Shown: positions 1-9,796 of the stretch, piece after piece
How the letters are laid out: every line of letters starts with the position of its first letter
Numbering within the stretch: position 1 is the stretch's first letter
Origin: Planctomycetota bacterium
Lineage (GTDB): Bacteria > Planctomycetota > UBA1135 > GCA-002686595
Direction: 5' to 3'
Assembly (NCBI GenBank): GCA_004296785.1
Contig: SCVU01000789.1
Coordinates: 1 to 24,233, forward strand
DNA length: 24,233 bases
Position numbers and translations under genes: made by a program
The notes under the pieces: model-generated
What the model was told of the DNA's origin: nothing
Database searches by the model: none
What the model saw: the letters and a program-made list of their open reading frames with translations, nothing else

Positions 1-459
1 CTCGATCGCGCCGCGCGCGGCGGTGCTGTCGAGCTCGGTCGCGCGCTTCTCGTCGCGGGCGAGCGCGAGCCAGCGCTCGCGCGCCCAGTGCGCGACGCCG
101 CGCGCGTGCTGCGCCGGCGGCGGCGCGTGCACGAGCCCGCGGTCGACGCGCGCGAGGCGGCTCAAGAGTTCGAGCGCCTGCGCCGCGCTGCCTTGCTCGA
201 GCAGCGCGAGCGCGCGCGTCGCGAGCGCGTCGATCTCGCGGCTGCGCGGCAGTTGGTGGCGCGTCGGCTGCGCCTCCGGCGGCGCGTCGGCGGCGGGCTC
301 CTGCGCGCGCGCCGCGGCGAGCGGCAGCAGCGCTACCGCGGCGACGAGCGCCGCGCGGACGCGCATCGAGAGGTCGCGCATCGAGAGGTCGCGTGTCGCT
401 AGGACGCGCTTCGCGAATCCGCGCATCGCGCGCGTGAGGCGAATGGAGGACGCGCGCAT
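1..459 (-). CDS. Secreted helical-repeat-like protein, 3' end cut by window edge
   Basis: The reading frame stays open to the left edge, giving 153 codons of an incomplete gene. Its first ATG (459) shares the A of the upstream gene's TGA, so it is probably translationally coupled as the last visible member of the moxR operon. A much better signal peptide begins at an internal Met (366, reading MRVRAALVAAVALLPL then an AAARAQ-like cleavage site), with another Met at 381, so the true start may be 366 or 381. No Shine-Dalgarno decides between them. After the signal comes an alanine- and leucine-rich helical stretch resembling TPR-type repeats (ALALLEQGSAAQALELLSRL). I do not recognise the family. 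Export to the periplasm or cell surface is inferred from the signal peptide. The position after two VWA membrane proteins suggests a partner of that complex, but this is inference only. Confidence 0.6.
   Translation of the reverse strand, partial: MRASSIRLTRAMRGFAKRVLATRDLSMRDLSMRVRAALVAAVALLPLAAARAQEPAADAPPEAQPTRHQLPRSREIDALATRALALLEQGSAAQALELLSRLARVDRGLVHAPPPAQHARGVAHWARERWLALARDEKRATELDSTAARGAIE
361..390. repeat. 15-bp tandem duplication at a start region
   Basis: Two identical 15-bp units (gcgcatcgagaggtc on the plus strand) lie head to tail at 361-375 and 376-390. On the minus strand each unit contributes an in-frame ATG and the residues MRDLS-like, so the duplication multiplies possible start codons just upstream of the signal peptide of the partial gene at 1-459. 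The length is a multiple of three, so the frame is kept. Confidence 0.8.
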
Positions 460-2846
460 CACGGCAGCTCCCAGCGCTTGCGCAGCAGCCACTCGACGCA
501 CAGCAGCGACAGCAGCGCGATCAGCGTCCACGGACCGTCCCACACGTCCTCGAGCTCCGCCGAGATCGGCTCGCGCCACTCCTCGCCGCCCGGCAGCTCG
601 TCGCGCAGCTCTTCGACCTGTTCGAGCACGAGCGCGCGGCCGCCGGTCGCGCGCGACAGCGCGGCGAGCGCGGCCGGGTCGGGCGTCGTGTCGCGGCTCT
701 CGAGCTGCGGCAGCCGCACGATCACTTCCGCGCGCGCGACGGTCGCGCCGTCCTTGTCGATCCACGCGCGCCACGAACCGGGCCGATCGGGATCGAAGTC
801 GCCGCGGTAGGTGCCCTTGCTGGCCGGATCGAGCGCGAGCTCGATCTGGAACTCGCGGCCCTCGGGATCGGCGAGCTGCACCGGCTGGCGCGGCTCGCTC
901 GACGGCTGCCAATCTTGGTCGAGCACGCGCGCCTCGAGTGCGACGCGCTGGCCGAGGTCGCTGGTCGAGCGCGGCGCCTGCAGCCGCACGCGACCCTCGG
1001 CGCCGCGCGTGCGCTCGAGCGCGAGCCAGCGCAGTGCGTTGCGCCAGAAGCGCTCGTGGTAGCGATCGCCGAACTCGAAGCGCCAGCGCCACGTCGAGTC
1101 GATGCCGAGGTACAGCACGCGGCCGCGCGGGTGGTGCGCGGCGACGACGAGCGGCAGCGGACCGCGCTCGTTGTCCGCGCTCGGGTGCCGCGCCAGCACG
1201 ATCGCGCCGGGGCGCCGGTCGAGCACCGGGAAGTACCAGTAGAAGCCGCGCAGGTCCGACTCGAGCAGCCGCTGGTTCGCGTCGAGGTCGGCGACCAGGC
1301 GCAGGATCTCGTGCGGGCTCTCCGGGTGCTCGAGCTGGAAGTGGAACTCCTCGCTGCCGCCGATGCCGCCGGCGTTCTCGACCGGATCGACGAGCACCGG
1401 CAGCAGCGCTTCGAGCGGCGTGCCGAGGTACGCGCGCGGATTGGCCGACTCGCCGGCCTCGAAGCACAGTCCGCCGCCGGCCTCGACGAAGCCGACGAGC
1501 GCGCTGCAGAACTCCGCGGCGCGGCTCGGGTCGGGATCGAGCTGGTCGAGCCGCACGTCGCCGAGCAGCACGACGTCGTAGCTCTTCAGCAGTTCCTCGC
1601 GCGTGCGCGGCAGCTCCGCGAGCCCGGGCAGATCGTCCGAACTCTCCTGCCGGAAGTCCGGCTCGGCCGATGCGAGCCAGGTCTGGAACTCGAGGCGCGC
1701 GTCGGTGCGCTCGAGCAGATGCAGCGCGAGGTAGCGGTACTCCCAGCGCGGGTAGCCCTCGATGTACAGCACGCGGATCTTGTGCGTCGACACCGGCACG
1801 CCGAACACGACGGTGTTGTCGTCGAGCTGCGTCTCGCCATCCAGCGGCCGCAGCGTCGCGCGGAAGCGCCGCTCGGTGACCTGCGTCTCCGCATCCAGCG
1901 GCGGCGCGATCAGCACGAGCCGCTCGCCGTTCGCGCTGACCGTGCATTCGCGCGTGTCGAGCACGCGGCCCGGCAGCGCGGCGCGCGGATCGGAGTCGGC
2001 TTCGAGCTCCTCGAGCGTCACGCTCGACAGCGCCGCCGCGGCGGCGCCGCCCTGGCGCACGCGCAGCGCGAGCGCGAGCTCGTCGCCCGCCAGCGCGCCG
2101 TCGGGGATCTCGGCGAGCTCGAGCACCGCGTTCGACTGCTCGCGCGGATCGCCGACGAGCAGCGTGTGCACGCGCGTGCCCGCGCTGCGCGCCGCGTGCG
2201 CGCCGGCCGTCGCGCCGACGACGTCGGGGCTCGAGCGGCCGTCGGACACGATCACGAGATCGGTGACGTGGCGGCCGCGCAGCCGCTCGGACGCGCGCGC
2301 GAGCGCGTCGTCGACGTGCGTCGCGCCGCCCTGGCCGTTGAGGCCGGCCAGGCTGTCGACCGAGCGCAGCGCCGCGTCGAACGCGTACAGCTCGACCTCG
2401 TAGTCGTTGGCGCGCGCGTGGGGGAGCAGCACGCGCTCGACGGCGGCGCGCGCGAGCTCGAGGCGCGTCGCGCTCGCACTCGCGATGCCGGTCGCGCGTT
2501 CGCGCGCGCGCTGCAGCGCGGGATCGGAGCTCGCGTCCTCGCTGCGCAGCATGCTCGAGGAGTCGTCGACGAGCACGGCCAGCACCGCCGGGTGCACGTC
2601 CTCGCGCGCGCGCTCGCGCACCGGCCGCCACAGGATCACGCAGACGAACAGCAGCGCGAGCGCGCGCAGCGCGGACAGCGCGAAGCGCGCGCCGCGCGGC
2701 AGCTTGCGGTCGCGGTAGGCGAACCAGCCGAGCAGCGCGCAGGCCGGCAGCACGACCAGCAGCACGATCCAGCCGGCCGGCAGCTCGAGCAGCCGCAGGC
2801 TGACTTGCTGCGCGGGCTCGCCGGTCGCTTGGAGCAGCGCGCTCAC
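459..2846 (-). CDS. Membrane-anchored VWA / glutamine-amidotransferase-like protein
   Basis: A 795-residue membrane protein. I place the start at GTG 2846, which overlaps the upstream TGA as GTGA; the frame is open 28 codons further but that stretch lies inside the upstream gene. Two hydrophobic helices (about 24-44 and 55-73) precede a von Willebrand factor A domain whose metal-binding MIDAS motif DDSSSM is at 94-99. VIVSDGRSS lies further into the same domain. From about residue 350 comes a class I glutamine-amidotransferase-like fold (VLYIEGYPRWEYRYL, later GFVEAGGGLCFEAGE), as is usual for this planctomycete-type architecture. A final hydrophobic helix ends in LLRKRWELP. The large middle part should face the periplasm. 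It follows the MoxR, DUF58 and BatA-like genes, so it probably acts with them in a MoxR-dependent envelope complex. The substrate is unknown, and amidotransferase catalysis is not implied. Confidence 0.85.
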   Translation of the reverse strand: MSALLQATGEPAQQVSLRLLELPAGWIVLLVVLPACALLGWFAYRDRKLPRGARFALSALRALALLFVCVILWRPVRERAREDVHPAVLAVLVDDSSSMLRSEDASSDPALQRARERATGIASASATRLELARAAVERVLLPHARANDYEVELYAFDAALRSVDSLAGLNGQGGATHVDDALARASERLRGRHVTDLVIVSDGRSSPDVVGATAGAHAARSAGTRVHTLLVGDPREQSNAVLELAEIPDGALAGDELALALRVRQGGAAAAALSSVTLEELEADSDPRAALPGRVLDTRECTVSANGERLVLIAPPLDAETQVTERRFRATLRPLDGETQLDDNTVVFGVPVSTHKIRVLYIEGYPRWEYRYLALHLLERTDARLEFQTWLASAEPDFRQESSDDLPGLAELPRTREELLKSYDVVLLGDVRLDQLDPDPSRAAEFCSALVGFVEAGGGLCFEAGESANPRAYLGTPLEALLPVLVDPVENAGGIGGSEEFHFQLEHPESPHEILRLVADLDANQRLLESDLRGFYWYFPVLDRRPGAIVLARHPSADNERGPLPLVVAAHHPRGRVLYLGIDSTWRWRFEFGDRYHERFWRNALRWLALERTRGAEGRVRLQAPRSTSDLGQRVALEARVLDQDWQPSSEPRQPVQLADPEGREFQIELALDPASKGTYRGDFDPDRPGSWRAWIDKDGATVARAEVIVRLPQLESRDTTPDPAALAALSRATGGRALVLEQVEELRDELPGGEEWREPISAELEDVWDGPWTLIALLSLLCVEWLLRKRWELP

Positions 2847-5050
2847 GAGCGGCGACTCCCGATGCGTGCGGCCCACAGCGATTCGGCGACCAGCAGCGCG
2901 AGCACGAGCCACACGCACAGCCGCCACCACTCGGCGTGGCGCGCGGGCGCGCCGTCAGTGGCGTCGGCGTCGGGCGCGGCGGTCTCGACCGCCGCGCGCA
3001 GCAGCGGGTGCACGAGCGGCAGGTCGCGCGCGTCGATGCGCGCGAGGTCGCGCTCGACCTGCGGCAGCTCGATCCACCAGTGCCGCGGCGGCGCATCGGC
3101 GCACACGAGGCGCCATGCGCCGACGCGCCGGGCGCGCTCGCCGCACTCGACGCGCCACAGGTTCGCCGCGACCTCCTGCACCGGACCGGCCAGCGGCACC
3201 GTGCGGTCGTCGGGCGCGCGCCACGACGGCTCGCGCGGGAAGCCGCGCAGTTCGGCGAACAGCGTCGCGCCGACCACGGCGCGGCGCGGCGCGCGCGTCG
3301 GGTCGGCCGCGCCGAGCAGCCATTCCTGCAGCAGCGGGATCAGCGTGCGCGGCGAGTCGGGCAGGCGCGACCACGCGCGGTCGAAGCTGCTCGTCCACAG
3401 GTAGACCGACGTGCGCGCGAGCGGCAGCTCGACGAGCAGCGGGCTCGCCGACGGATCGTCGAAGCGCGCCAGCACGCGCGCGTCGCGCGCCGGCGTGCTC
3501 GCGACGAAGCCGCGGTAGGGGAGCTCGCAGAACAGCGGGCGCCAGCGCTCGTCGGCGAAGAAGCTGAGCGCCGGGTGCTCGGCGTCGATCGTCGCCGCGC
3601 GGAAGTAGCCGGGCGCGCGGTCGGCGAGCTCGCGCCGGCCGTCGAGGCGCGCGGGCAGCAGCGCCTGCGGACCGAACGCGCCGTCCTCCGCGCACGACCA
3701 TGCAGCCCAGGCGCTCGGCTCGCTGCGCGGGCCGAGGCTGATCACGAGCGGCGCGCCGGCGTCGAGGCGCGCGCGCAGCCGCGCGGCCGCGTTCGCCGAC
3801 AGGCTCGGCAGGTCGACCAGCCAGACGACGTCGGGACGCGCGAGATCGACGTCCGGCGAGTCGAGCTCCGCGCTGCCGACCACGCGCGCGTCGAACAGCG
3901 CGGCGTCCGACAGCGGCGTCTCGGCGCCGCCGGTCGAACCGAGCGCGGCCTGCAGGTAGGCGCTCGGATCGCGCTCGAGATCGGCGTCGAGCTCGCCGCT
4001 GACGAGCAGCACGTCGAGCGGCGCGGCGACCTCGATCACGCTGCCGCTCGCATCGTCGAGCGGGTACGCGTCGCCTTCCAGGCGCGCCTCGACCAGCACT
4101 TCGCCGCTCGCCGCGACGCGCGCCTCGAAGCGCGCGCGCGTGCGCGCGCCGCCGTCGACGGCCAGTGCCTCGCTGCCGACCTTCTCGCCGCCGACGAACA
4201 GCGCGATGCGCGCGGTCGCGGGCCGCGCGCCGGCGTTGTGCACGTCGACCTCGACCGGGAACGGCACGCCGGGGCGCGGGTGCGGGACGAGCACGCGCGG
4301 CGCCTCGACCGCGAGGTCGTCGGGCCGCTCGGTGCCGGCGACGCTGTGGACCTGCAGCGCGACGCCGTACGGCGCGAGCGCGTCGAGCGCGGCGCCGAAC
4401 TCGCGCGTCGACAGGCCGCTGTGCTGCAGGTCGGTGTACAGGTGCAGCTCGGGCGCGTGGCGCGCGTCGAGCTCGCTGCGCCGCTCCAGCCAGCGGCCGA
4501 CGAGCGCACACGCGCCGGCGTAGTCGGCCGTGCCGTCCTCGGCCGCCAGGTCGCCCGCCAGCGCGGCGCGCACCTCGCCGAGGCTGCGCTCGGCGAGCAG
4601 TTGCGCCTGCTCACCGGCGACGATCAGCACCGCACGGTCGCCGCGCTCGTCGCGCAGCGTGCCGAGCTCGCGCTCCGCCTCGCGCAGCGCGCGCGAGAAC
4701 GCGCTCTCGCCGCCGGCGAGCTGCTGCATCGAGGCCGACGCGTCGAGCAGCAGCACGACGTCGCGGCGCGGCGCGTCGAGCACGCCCGGCAGCGCGTCGT
4801 CGCGCAGCAGCGGTCGCGCGATGAGCAGCGCGCCCGCGGCGACGGCGGCCATGCGCAGCAGCAGGAGCAGCAGGTTCTCGAAGTTCGTGCGCCGCCGCGT
4901 GCGCTCGTGCGCGAGGCGCACGAGGCGCATCGCGCCCCACTCGAGCGTGCGCGGCTTGCGCCGGCGCAGCAGGTGGATGAGCAGCGGCACGACCGCGAGC
5001 GCGGCCAGGCCGAGCAGGCCCGGGTGCACGAATCCCTGCAGCGGTCCCAC
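2843..5050 (-). CDS. BatA-like membrane protein with VWA domain
   Basis: A 735-residue protein beginning at a GTG (5050), 3 nt after the stop of the DUF58 gene. A purine-rich AGAGGA lies about 13 nt upstream. The N-terminus matches the BatA (aerotolerance regulator N-terminal) pattern: a hydrophobic helix at about 10-28, then LLRRRKPRTLEWGAMRL, then a second helix at about 59-79. The VWA domain follows with the MIDAS motif DASAS at 103-107. The long central region reads as beta-rich extracytoplasmic domains and was not assigned. One more helix near 707-726 (WLVLALLVAESLW) anchors the C-terminus. In known clusters such proteins sit in the membrane with DUF58 proteins and depend on a MoxR AAA+ ATPase. 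The name BatA-like refers to domain order; a role in oxygen tolerance is not shown here. Confidence 0.88.
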   Translation of the reverse strand: MGPLQGFVHPGLLGLAALAVVPLLIHLLRRRKPRTLEWGAMRLVRLAHERTRRRTNFENLLLLLLRMAAVAAGALLIARPLLRDDALPGVLDAPRRDVVLLLDASASMQQLAGGESAFSRALREAERELGTLRDERGDRAVLIVAGEQAQLLAERSLGEVRAALAGDLAAEDGTADYAGACALVGRWLERRSELDARHAPELHLYTDLQHSGLSTREFGAALDALAPYGVALQVHSVAGTERPDDLAVEAPRVLVPHPRPGVPFPVEVDVHNAGARPATARIALFVGGEKVGSEALAVDGGARTRARFEARVAASGEVLVEARLEGDAYPLDDASGSVIEVAAPLDVLLVSGELDADLERDPSAYLQAALGSTGGAETPLSDAALFDARVVGSAELDSPDVDLARPDVVWLVDLPSLSANAAARLRARLDAGAPLVISLGPRSEPSAWAAWSCAEDGAFGPQALLPARLDGRRELADRAPGYFRAATIDAEHPALSFFADERWRPLFCELPYRGFVASTPARDARVLARFDDPSASPLLVELPLARTSVYLWTSSFDRAWSRLPDSPRTLIPLLQEWLLGAADPTRAPRRAVVGATLFAELRGFPREPSWRAPDDRTVPLAGPVQEVAANLWRVECGERARRVGAWRLVCADAPPRHWWIELPQVERDLARIDARDLPLVHPLLRAAVETAAPDADATDGAPARHAEWWRLCVWLVLALLVAESLWAARIGSRRS

Positions 5051-5053
5051 GTG

Positions 5054-5980
5054 CTAGCGCCGTCCTCTCGTGCGCGCCATGCGGCGCGCGAGATACGTCG
5101 ACAGCACCGCGTCGAGCGGCGCGTCGGTGCGGATCTCGAGCAGATCGAGCCCGAGCGAGTGCGCCGCGGCACGCAGCGCGCGCTGGTGCGCCTCGAGCTC
5201 GGCGAGGTACGCGTTGCGCAGCGCGCGCGCGTCGATGCGCACGCGCGCGTCGCCCTCGAGGTCCTCGAGCTGCAGCAGGCCCTCGTAGTCGAAGCTGAGC
5301 TCGGCCGGATCGAGCACCTGCGCGAGGATCGGCTCGTGACCGAGCGACGCGAGCTTGCGGATGCCGTCGGCGATCCGCGCCGGCTCGTCGAGGAAGTCCG
5401 ACAGCACGACGACGAGGCCGCGGCGGCGCAGGCGCGTCGACAGCCAGTCGAGCACCGTGCCGAGCTGCGTCGGTCCGGCCGGCCGCGCGCGCTCGAGCTC
5501 GCCGAGGATCGCGGCGCGCTGCGCGGCGCCCGAGGCGGGCGGGACCTTGGCGACGACGCTGTCGGCGCACAGCACGAGCCCGCAGCGATCGCGATTGCCG
5601 AGCACCAGCGTCGCCAGCGCGGCCGCGCACCAGCGCGCGTAATCGAGCTTCGACCAGCGCAGGCTGCCGAACTTCATCGACGCGCTCTGGTCGAGCACGA
5701 TGTGGCAGTCGAGGTTCGACTCCTCCTCGAACTCCTTGACCACGAGCCGATCGAGGCGCGCCGCGACCTTCCAGTCCAGGCGCCGCAGCTCGTCGCCCGG
5801 CACGTACTCGCGGTGCAGCGCGAACTCGGCCGAGCTGCCGCGGCGCGCCGAGCGGTGCACGCCGGCCTGGAAGCCCTCGACGGCGGCGCGCGCGACGAGC
5901 TCGAGGCCGTGCAGCCGATCGAGCACCGCCGGATCGAGCGCGCCCGGAGCGGCTCCCGCGTTGGCTGCCTCACCTTGCAT
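5054..5980 (-). CDS. DUF58 domain protein (MoxR-associated)
   Basis: A 308-residue soluble protein with an ATG start, 15 nt after the moxR stop codon. It carries the DUF58 hallmark region at about 52-90 (EFALHREYVPGDELRRLDW followed by KVAARLDRLVVKEFEEE). A VWA-like fold follows with the metal-site motif DQSAS at 97-101 and a later VVVLSDF strand. No signal peptide or membrane helix is visible, so it should be cytosolic. DUF58 proteins are near-constant genomic partners of MoxR ATPases and are thought to link the ATPase to VWA membrane partners, and the order here fits. No strong Shine-Dalgarno is seen, so translation may be coupled to moxR. The biochemical function of the family is not settled. 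Confidence 0.92.
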   Translation of the reverse strand: MQGEAANAGAAPGALDPAVLDRLHGLELVARAAVEGFQAGVHRSARRGSSAEFALHREYVPGDELRRLDWKVAARLDRLVVKEFEEESNLDCHIVLDQSASMKFGSLRWSKLDYARWCAAALATLVLGNRDRCGLVLCADSVVAKVPPASGAAQRAAILGELERARPAGPTQLGTVLDWLSTRLRRRGLVVVLSDFLDEPARIADGIRKLASLGHEPILAQVLDPAELSFDYEGLLQLEDLEGDARVRIDARALRNAYLAELEAHQRALRAAAHSLGLDLLEIRTDAPLDAVLSTYLARRMARTRGRR

Positions 5981-5995
5981 GGATCGCGCGGTGCG

Positions 5996-7045
<1,050 letters not shown>

Positions 7046-7141
7046 CGCTGCGGTCGCCGGTCGTGGACGTGGGAGTGGTCGGACTTGTGCTGCTGGGTTG
7101 CGAGGCGGGCGGTTGCGAGCGCGCCTCGCGCTGCGAGTCGG

Positions 7142-7156
7142 CCCGGCACAGCCGGG
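7142..7156. other. GC hairpin in the moxR leader region
   Basis: Perfect inverted repeat CCCGGC-ACA-GCCGGG (6-bp stem, 3-nt loop), about 100 nt upstream of the moxR start. No T-run follows on either strand, so a canonical intrinsic terminator is not supported. It could be an attenuating or mRNA-protecting hairpin, or chance in DNA this GC-rich. A second perfect palindrome (ggtcgcgcgacc, 7245-7256) touches the stop codon of the upstream gene and also lacks a T-run. Confidence 0.35.
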
Positions 7157-7206
7157 AACGAAGCCTTGCTCGTACGCGAGTCGTCGAGCCGCGTACAGGC
7201 CCATTC

Positions 7207-7212
7207 ATGTTA
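7207..7212 (-). promoter_or_regulatory. Possible -10 element for the moxR operon
   Basis: The minus strand reads TAACAT inside the only AT-rich patch (TTTAACATGAAT) of the 7046-7256 gap. It fits the TANNNT pattern seen in the other gaps of this window. No convincing -35 hexamer is present at the expected distance, and the element lies about 160 nt before the moxR start, leaving a long leader. Weak call. The operon could also be co-transcribed with eno. Confidence 0.25.
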
Positions 7213-7256
7213 AAGGCGGGTGCGCTGCATCCGGGTGGGTTTTCGGTCGCGCGACC

Positions 7257-9335
7257 TCAGGAGGCGCAGCGGAAAACCAGCCAGTGACTCGGGGTCGCGA
7301 GCCAGACCCAGCGACCGTCGCTGGCGACGGCCATCGGCCGCGCCTGGAACGGCTGGACGAAGCGCGAGTGCTGCCGCTCGAGCAGCTCGCGGAACTCGAG
7401 GCGCTGCACGAGCCGCACGTCCGTACCGAGTTCGAACAGCCACAGCGCTTCCTCGTCCGCGACGAGCGCGCCGCCCGGCCAGCCGAGGCAGCCGGCGACC
7501 TGCGCGCGCGGCGGCCGGCGCTCGAAGCTCGCTCCGGCGGCGGCGCCGACGTCGGCGATCCGCCAGCGCTCGTCTTCCTCGCGCAACAGCCACACGCGCT
7601 CGCCGCTCGTCCCGAGCAGGGCGACGCGCGGCCCGGCGTCGAAGCGCGGTGGAACCGGCAGGCCGTCGTGCGCGCTGGCGAGGTGCGCGCTCGGCGCGGT
7701 CGAGCGCAACACGAGCGCGACCGACTCGGCGAGCTCGAGCGCGCCGGAGCCCGCGTCGCTGCGCCACGCGCCGACGCGGTCGCCGTCGGCGGGCAGCCAC
7801 AGCGCGGGGAGCACGGCCGGCGCCGCGGTCGGGAGCAGTGCGCCGGTCGAACCGCCGAGCTCCTCGCGCGCGCTCGCGGCCGGCGCGCGGCGCGCGTGGC
7901 GGCGCGCGCCGAGCACGGCGCCGTCGGACAGTCGGACCAGCGCGCCCAGACCGAGGTGCGTGCCGTCGAACGCGCGTCCGTCGGCCGCGGAGAGCGGGCC
8001 GGCGCCCGCGGTGCGCGACGCGCGGTCGGTGTCGATCAGGCGCAGCCGCGGATCGTCGTGCAGCAGGAACGCGCCCTCGGCGGTCAGCGCGCTCCAGCGC
8101 AGCGCTCCGCTGTCGGGATCGAGCGCGAGCAGCCACTGCCGCGCGGTCGGCTCGAGCGTCCGCGCGCGCGCGAGCAACAGCTCGCCGACGCGCACGAGCG
8201 GCGCTTGGAACTCCGCCGTTTCGAGTTCCGCGGGCCACGCGGCCGCGCCGGACGGCGCGCGCACTTCCGCCAGGCGCGCGTCGTAGTGCTCGTTGCCGGA
8301 GCGCAGCCACGCGAGCTCGGGCACCTGCGGCGCGAGCGCGGCGCTCGCGTGTTCGGCCGGCAAATCGATGCACACGAGCGCGTTCGGCGCGAAGCCGTCG
8401 AGCGAGCGACCGAGCACCATCCACAGCCGCCGACCGGACAGCAGCGGCTGCGTCGTCCAGCCCGGCGCCGCGAGCGCGCCCGCGTCGGGCGCGAGATCGG
8501 GCCGCACGCGGCGCACGAGCTCGCGCGGCTCGAAGCCGCGCAGCGCGCCGAGGTCGGGCGCGGCCCACCAAGTCGCGGTCGGCGTCTGCACCACGACGTG
8601 CTCGCCGTCGCAGGCGAGGCCGGCCGCGAGCCCGCGCGCGAGTCCGGCGTCGAGCGTGAACGGATCCCAATTCGCGATGCGGCCCGGCGGTCCGATCGGC
8701 GCGACCGTCGCGAGCTCGAGCGGCCCGCGCGGCGACCGGCGCGCCGCCGGCTCGCGCGCGCGCAGCGCCGCGAGCCGGTGTTCGGCCGCGCTCTCGAGCT
8801 GTGCGACCTGCGGCGCGAACTCGCGCGCGACGCGCGCCTGCGCGAGCACGTCGGACGCGAGCGACTGCGCGGCCGCGATCTCGCCGCCGGCGAGCGCGAG
8901 GTCGACCGCGCGCAGCCCGGCGCGCAGCGCGGACGCGCAGAACGGCTCGCGATCGAGCGCGGTCGAAAGCGCGCGCCAGTCGGATCCGGAGCGCGCGGCG
9001 AGCGGCTCGAAGCGCTCGCTCCAGCGGCGCCGCCCGGCCGTGTCGAGCGCGAGCACGCGCTTGCGCACGGCGACGCACAGCGCGTCGAAGGCGCCGGGTT
9101 CCTTGCGGCGCTCGACGAGCGCGGCCGGCCCGAACTCGACCAGCGCGCCGTGCCAGTGCTCGAACGCGTCGGCGGAGTCGGGCCGCAGGCGCAGCGCGTC
9201 GTCGCCCTGTGCGAGGCGCTCCTCGGCGCCGGTCGAGACCGGCAGCGCGGCGTTGTTCGCGCCGCCTTGCGCGGCGAGCGCTGCGTGCAGCGCGGCACTC
9301 AGCGCGCACGCGACGGCAAGAGATCGCGCGCGCAT
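7257..9335 (-). CDS. Secreted PQQ-type beta-propeller-like protein
   Basis: A 692-residue exported protein. The N-terminus is a clear Sec signal peptide (MRARSLAVACALSAALHA then ALAAQ, cleavage near residue 22). Residues up to about 200 form an alpha-helical, TPR-like region (VRKRVLALDTAGRRRWSERF and following). From about 210 the protein is rich in short beta strands of the type WLLALDPDSGALRWSAL, typical of PQQ-like or WD-like propeller blades. No catalytic residues could be assigned, and the blade repeats are poorly conserved, so the propeller call is by resemblance. It lies 24 nt downstream of the ftsB-like gene on the same strand, so it is probably in the eno operon. A periplasmic or surface binding role is inferred; ligand unknown. 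Confidence 0.65.
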   Translation of the reverse strand: MRARSLAVACALSAALHAALAAQGGANNAALPVSTGAEERLAQGDDALRLRPDSADAFEHWHGALVEFGPAALVERRKEPGAFDALCVAVRKRVLALDTAGRRRWSERFEPLAARSGSDWRALSTALDREPFCASALRAGLRAVDLALAGGEIAAAQSLASDVLAQARVAREFAPQVAQLESAAEHRLAALRAREPAARRSPRGPLELATVAPIGPPGRIANWDPFTLDAGLARGLAAGLACDGEHVVVQTPTATWWAAPDLGALRGFEPRELVRRVRPDLAPDAGALAAPGWTTQPLLSGRRLWMVLGRSLDGFAPNALVCIDLPAEHASAALAPQVPELAWLRSGNEHYDARLAEVRAPSGAAAWPAELETAEFQAPLVRVGELLLARARTLEPTARQWLLALDPDSGALRWSALTAEGAFLLHDDPRLRLIDTDRASRTAGAGPLSAADGRAFDGTHLGLGALVRLSDGAVLGARRHARRAPAASAREELGGSTGALLPTAAPAVLPALWLPADGDRVGAWRSDAGSGALELAESVALVLRSTAPSAHLASAHDGLPVPPRFDAGPRVALLGTSGERVWLLREEDERWRIADVGAAAGASFERRPPRAQVAGCLGWPGGALVADEEALWLFELGTDVRLVQRLEFRELLERQHSRFVQPFQARPMAVASDGRWVWLATPSHWLVFRCAS

Positions 9336-9359
9336 GCTGCTCGGTCCAGTTCCGCCGTG

Positions 9360-9761
9360 CTAGCGCGGCGAGCTCGGCGTGGACGCCGGCTGTTCGGCGC
9401 CGGCGGCGCCGGCGTCGGCCGCGGTGCCGGTGCCGGTGCCGTAGCGCGCGGCGCGCGCCTCGCGCTCGAGGTAGGTCGGGTCCTGCTGCGCGCGCCGCAG
9501 CCGCTCGAGCTCGAGCCCGCGCTGGTTGGCCGCGTCGATGCGCGCGCTCAGCGCCTGCTCCTCGTTCGACAGGCGCCGCGACTCGAGGAACGCGGGCAGC
9601 ATCCCGAGCAGCGCGATGTGCGCGGCGAGCACCAGCGGCACCCAAACGGGCGCCGTCTTCATCCAGCGCTCGGCGCGCGGCCGGTGCTGCGCGGCGAGCC
9701 GCGAAAGTCGACCGGTCGGCGCGGGTTCGAGGGCGGGGGACTCGGGTGCGGGCTCGTCCAT
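9360..9761 (-). CDS. FtsB/DivIC-like septum formation protein
   Basis: A 133-residue bitopic membrane protein: a charged cytoplasmic N-terminus (1-37), one transmembrane helix (about 38-58, VPLVLAAHIALLGMLPAFL) and a periplasmic coiled coil (about 60-92). A DPTYLEREAR motif (94-103) is close to the conserved DPxYxExxAR segment of FtsB/DivIC. In the divisome, FtsB joins FtsL and FtsQ and helps activate septal wall synthesis. Its place directly after eno supports the call, since eno followed by ftsB/divIC is a conserved pairing in several phyla. A good Shine-Dalgarno (GAGGTG, 5-6 nt before the ATG) fixes the start. The tail (104-133) is low complexity and rich in G, T, A and S. If the host is a planctomycete that lacks FtsZ, the role may differ from the textbook one. 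Confidence 0.7.
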   Translation of the reverse strand: MDEPAPESPALEPAPTGRLSRLAAQHRPRAERWMKTAPVWVPLVLAAHIALLGMLPAFLESRRLSNEEQALSARIDAANQRGLELERLRRAQQDPTYLEREARAARYGTGTGTAADAGAAGAEQPASTPSSPR

Positions 9762-9796
9762 CGGTTCACCTCGCGTGCATCACGTGGTTGCGCGCA

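Noticed and set aside
23..3404. Long plus-strand frames near the left edge
   Set aside because: Shadows of the VWA genes; composition is typical of non-coding frames in this DNA.
7142..7156. Hairpin as an intrinsic terminator
   Set aside because: No T-run on either strand; kept only as an unexplained hairpin.
7046..7204. 53-residue N-terminal extension of MoxR
   Set aside because: Arginine/proline-rich, not seen in the family; the Met at 7045 gives the normal N-terminus.
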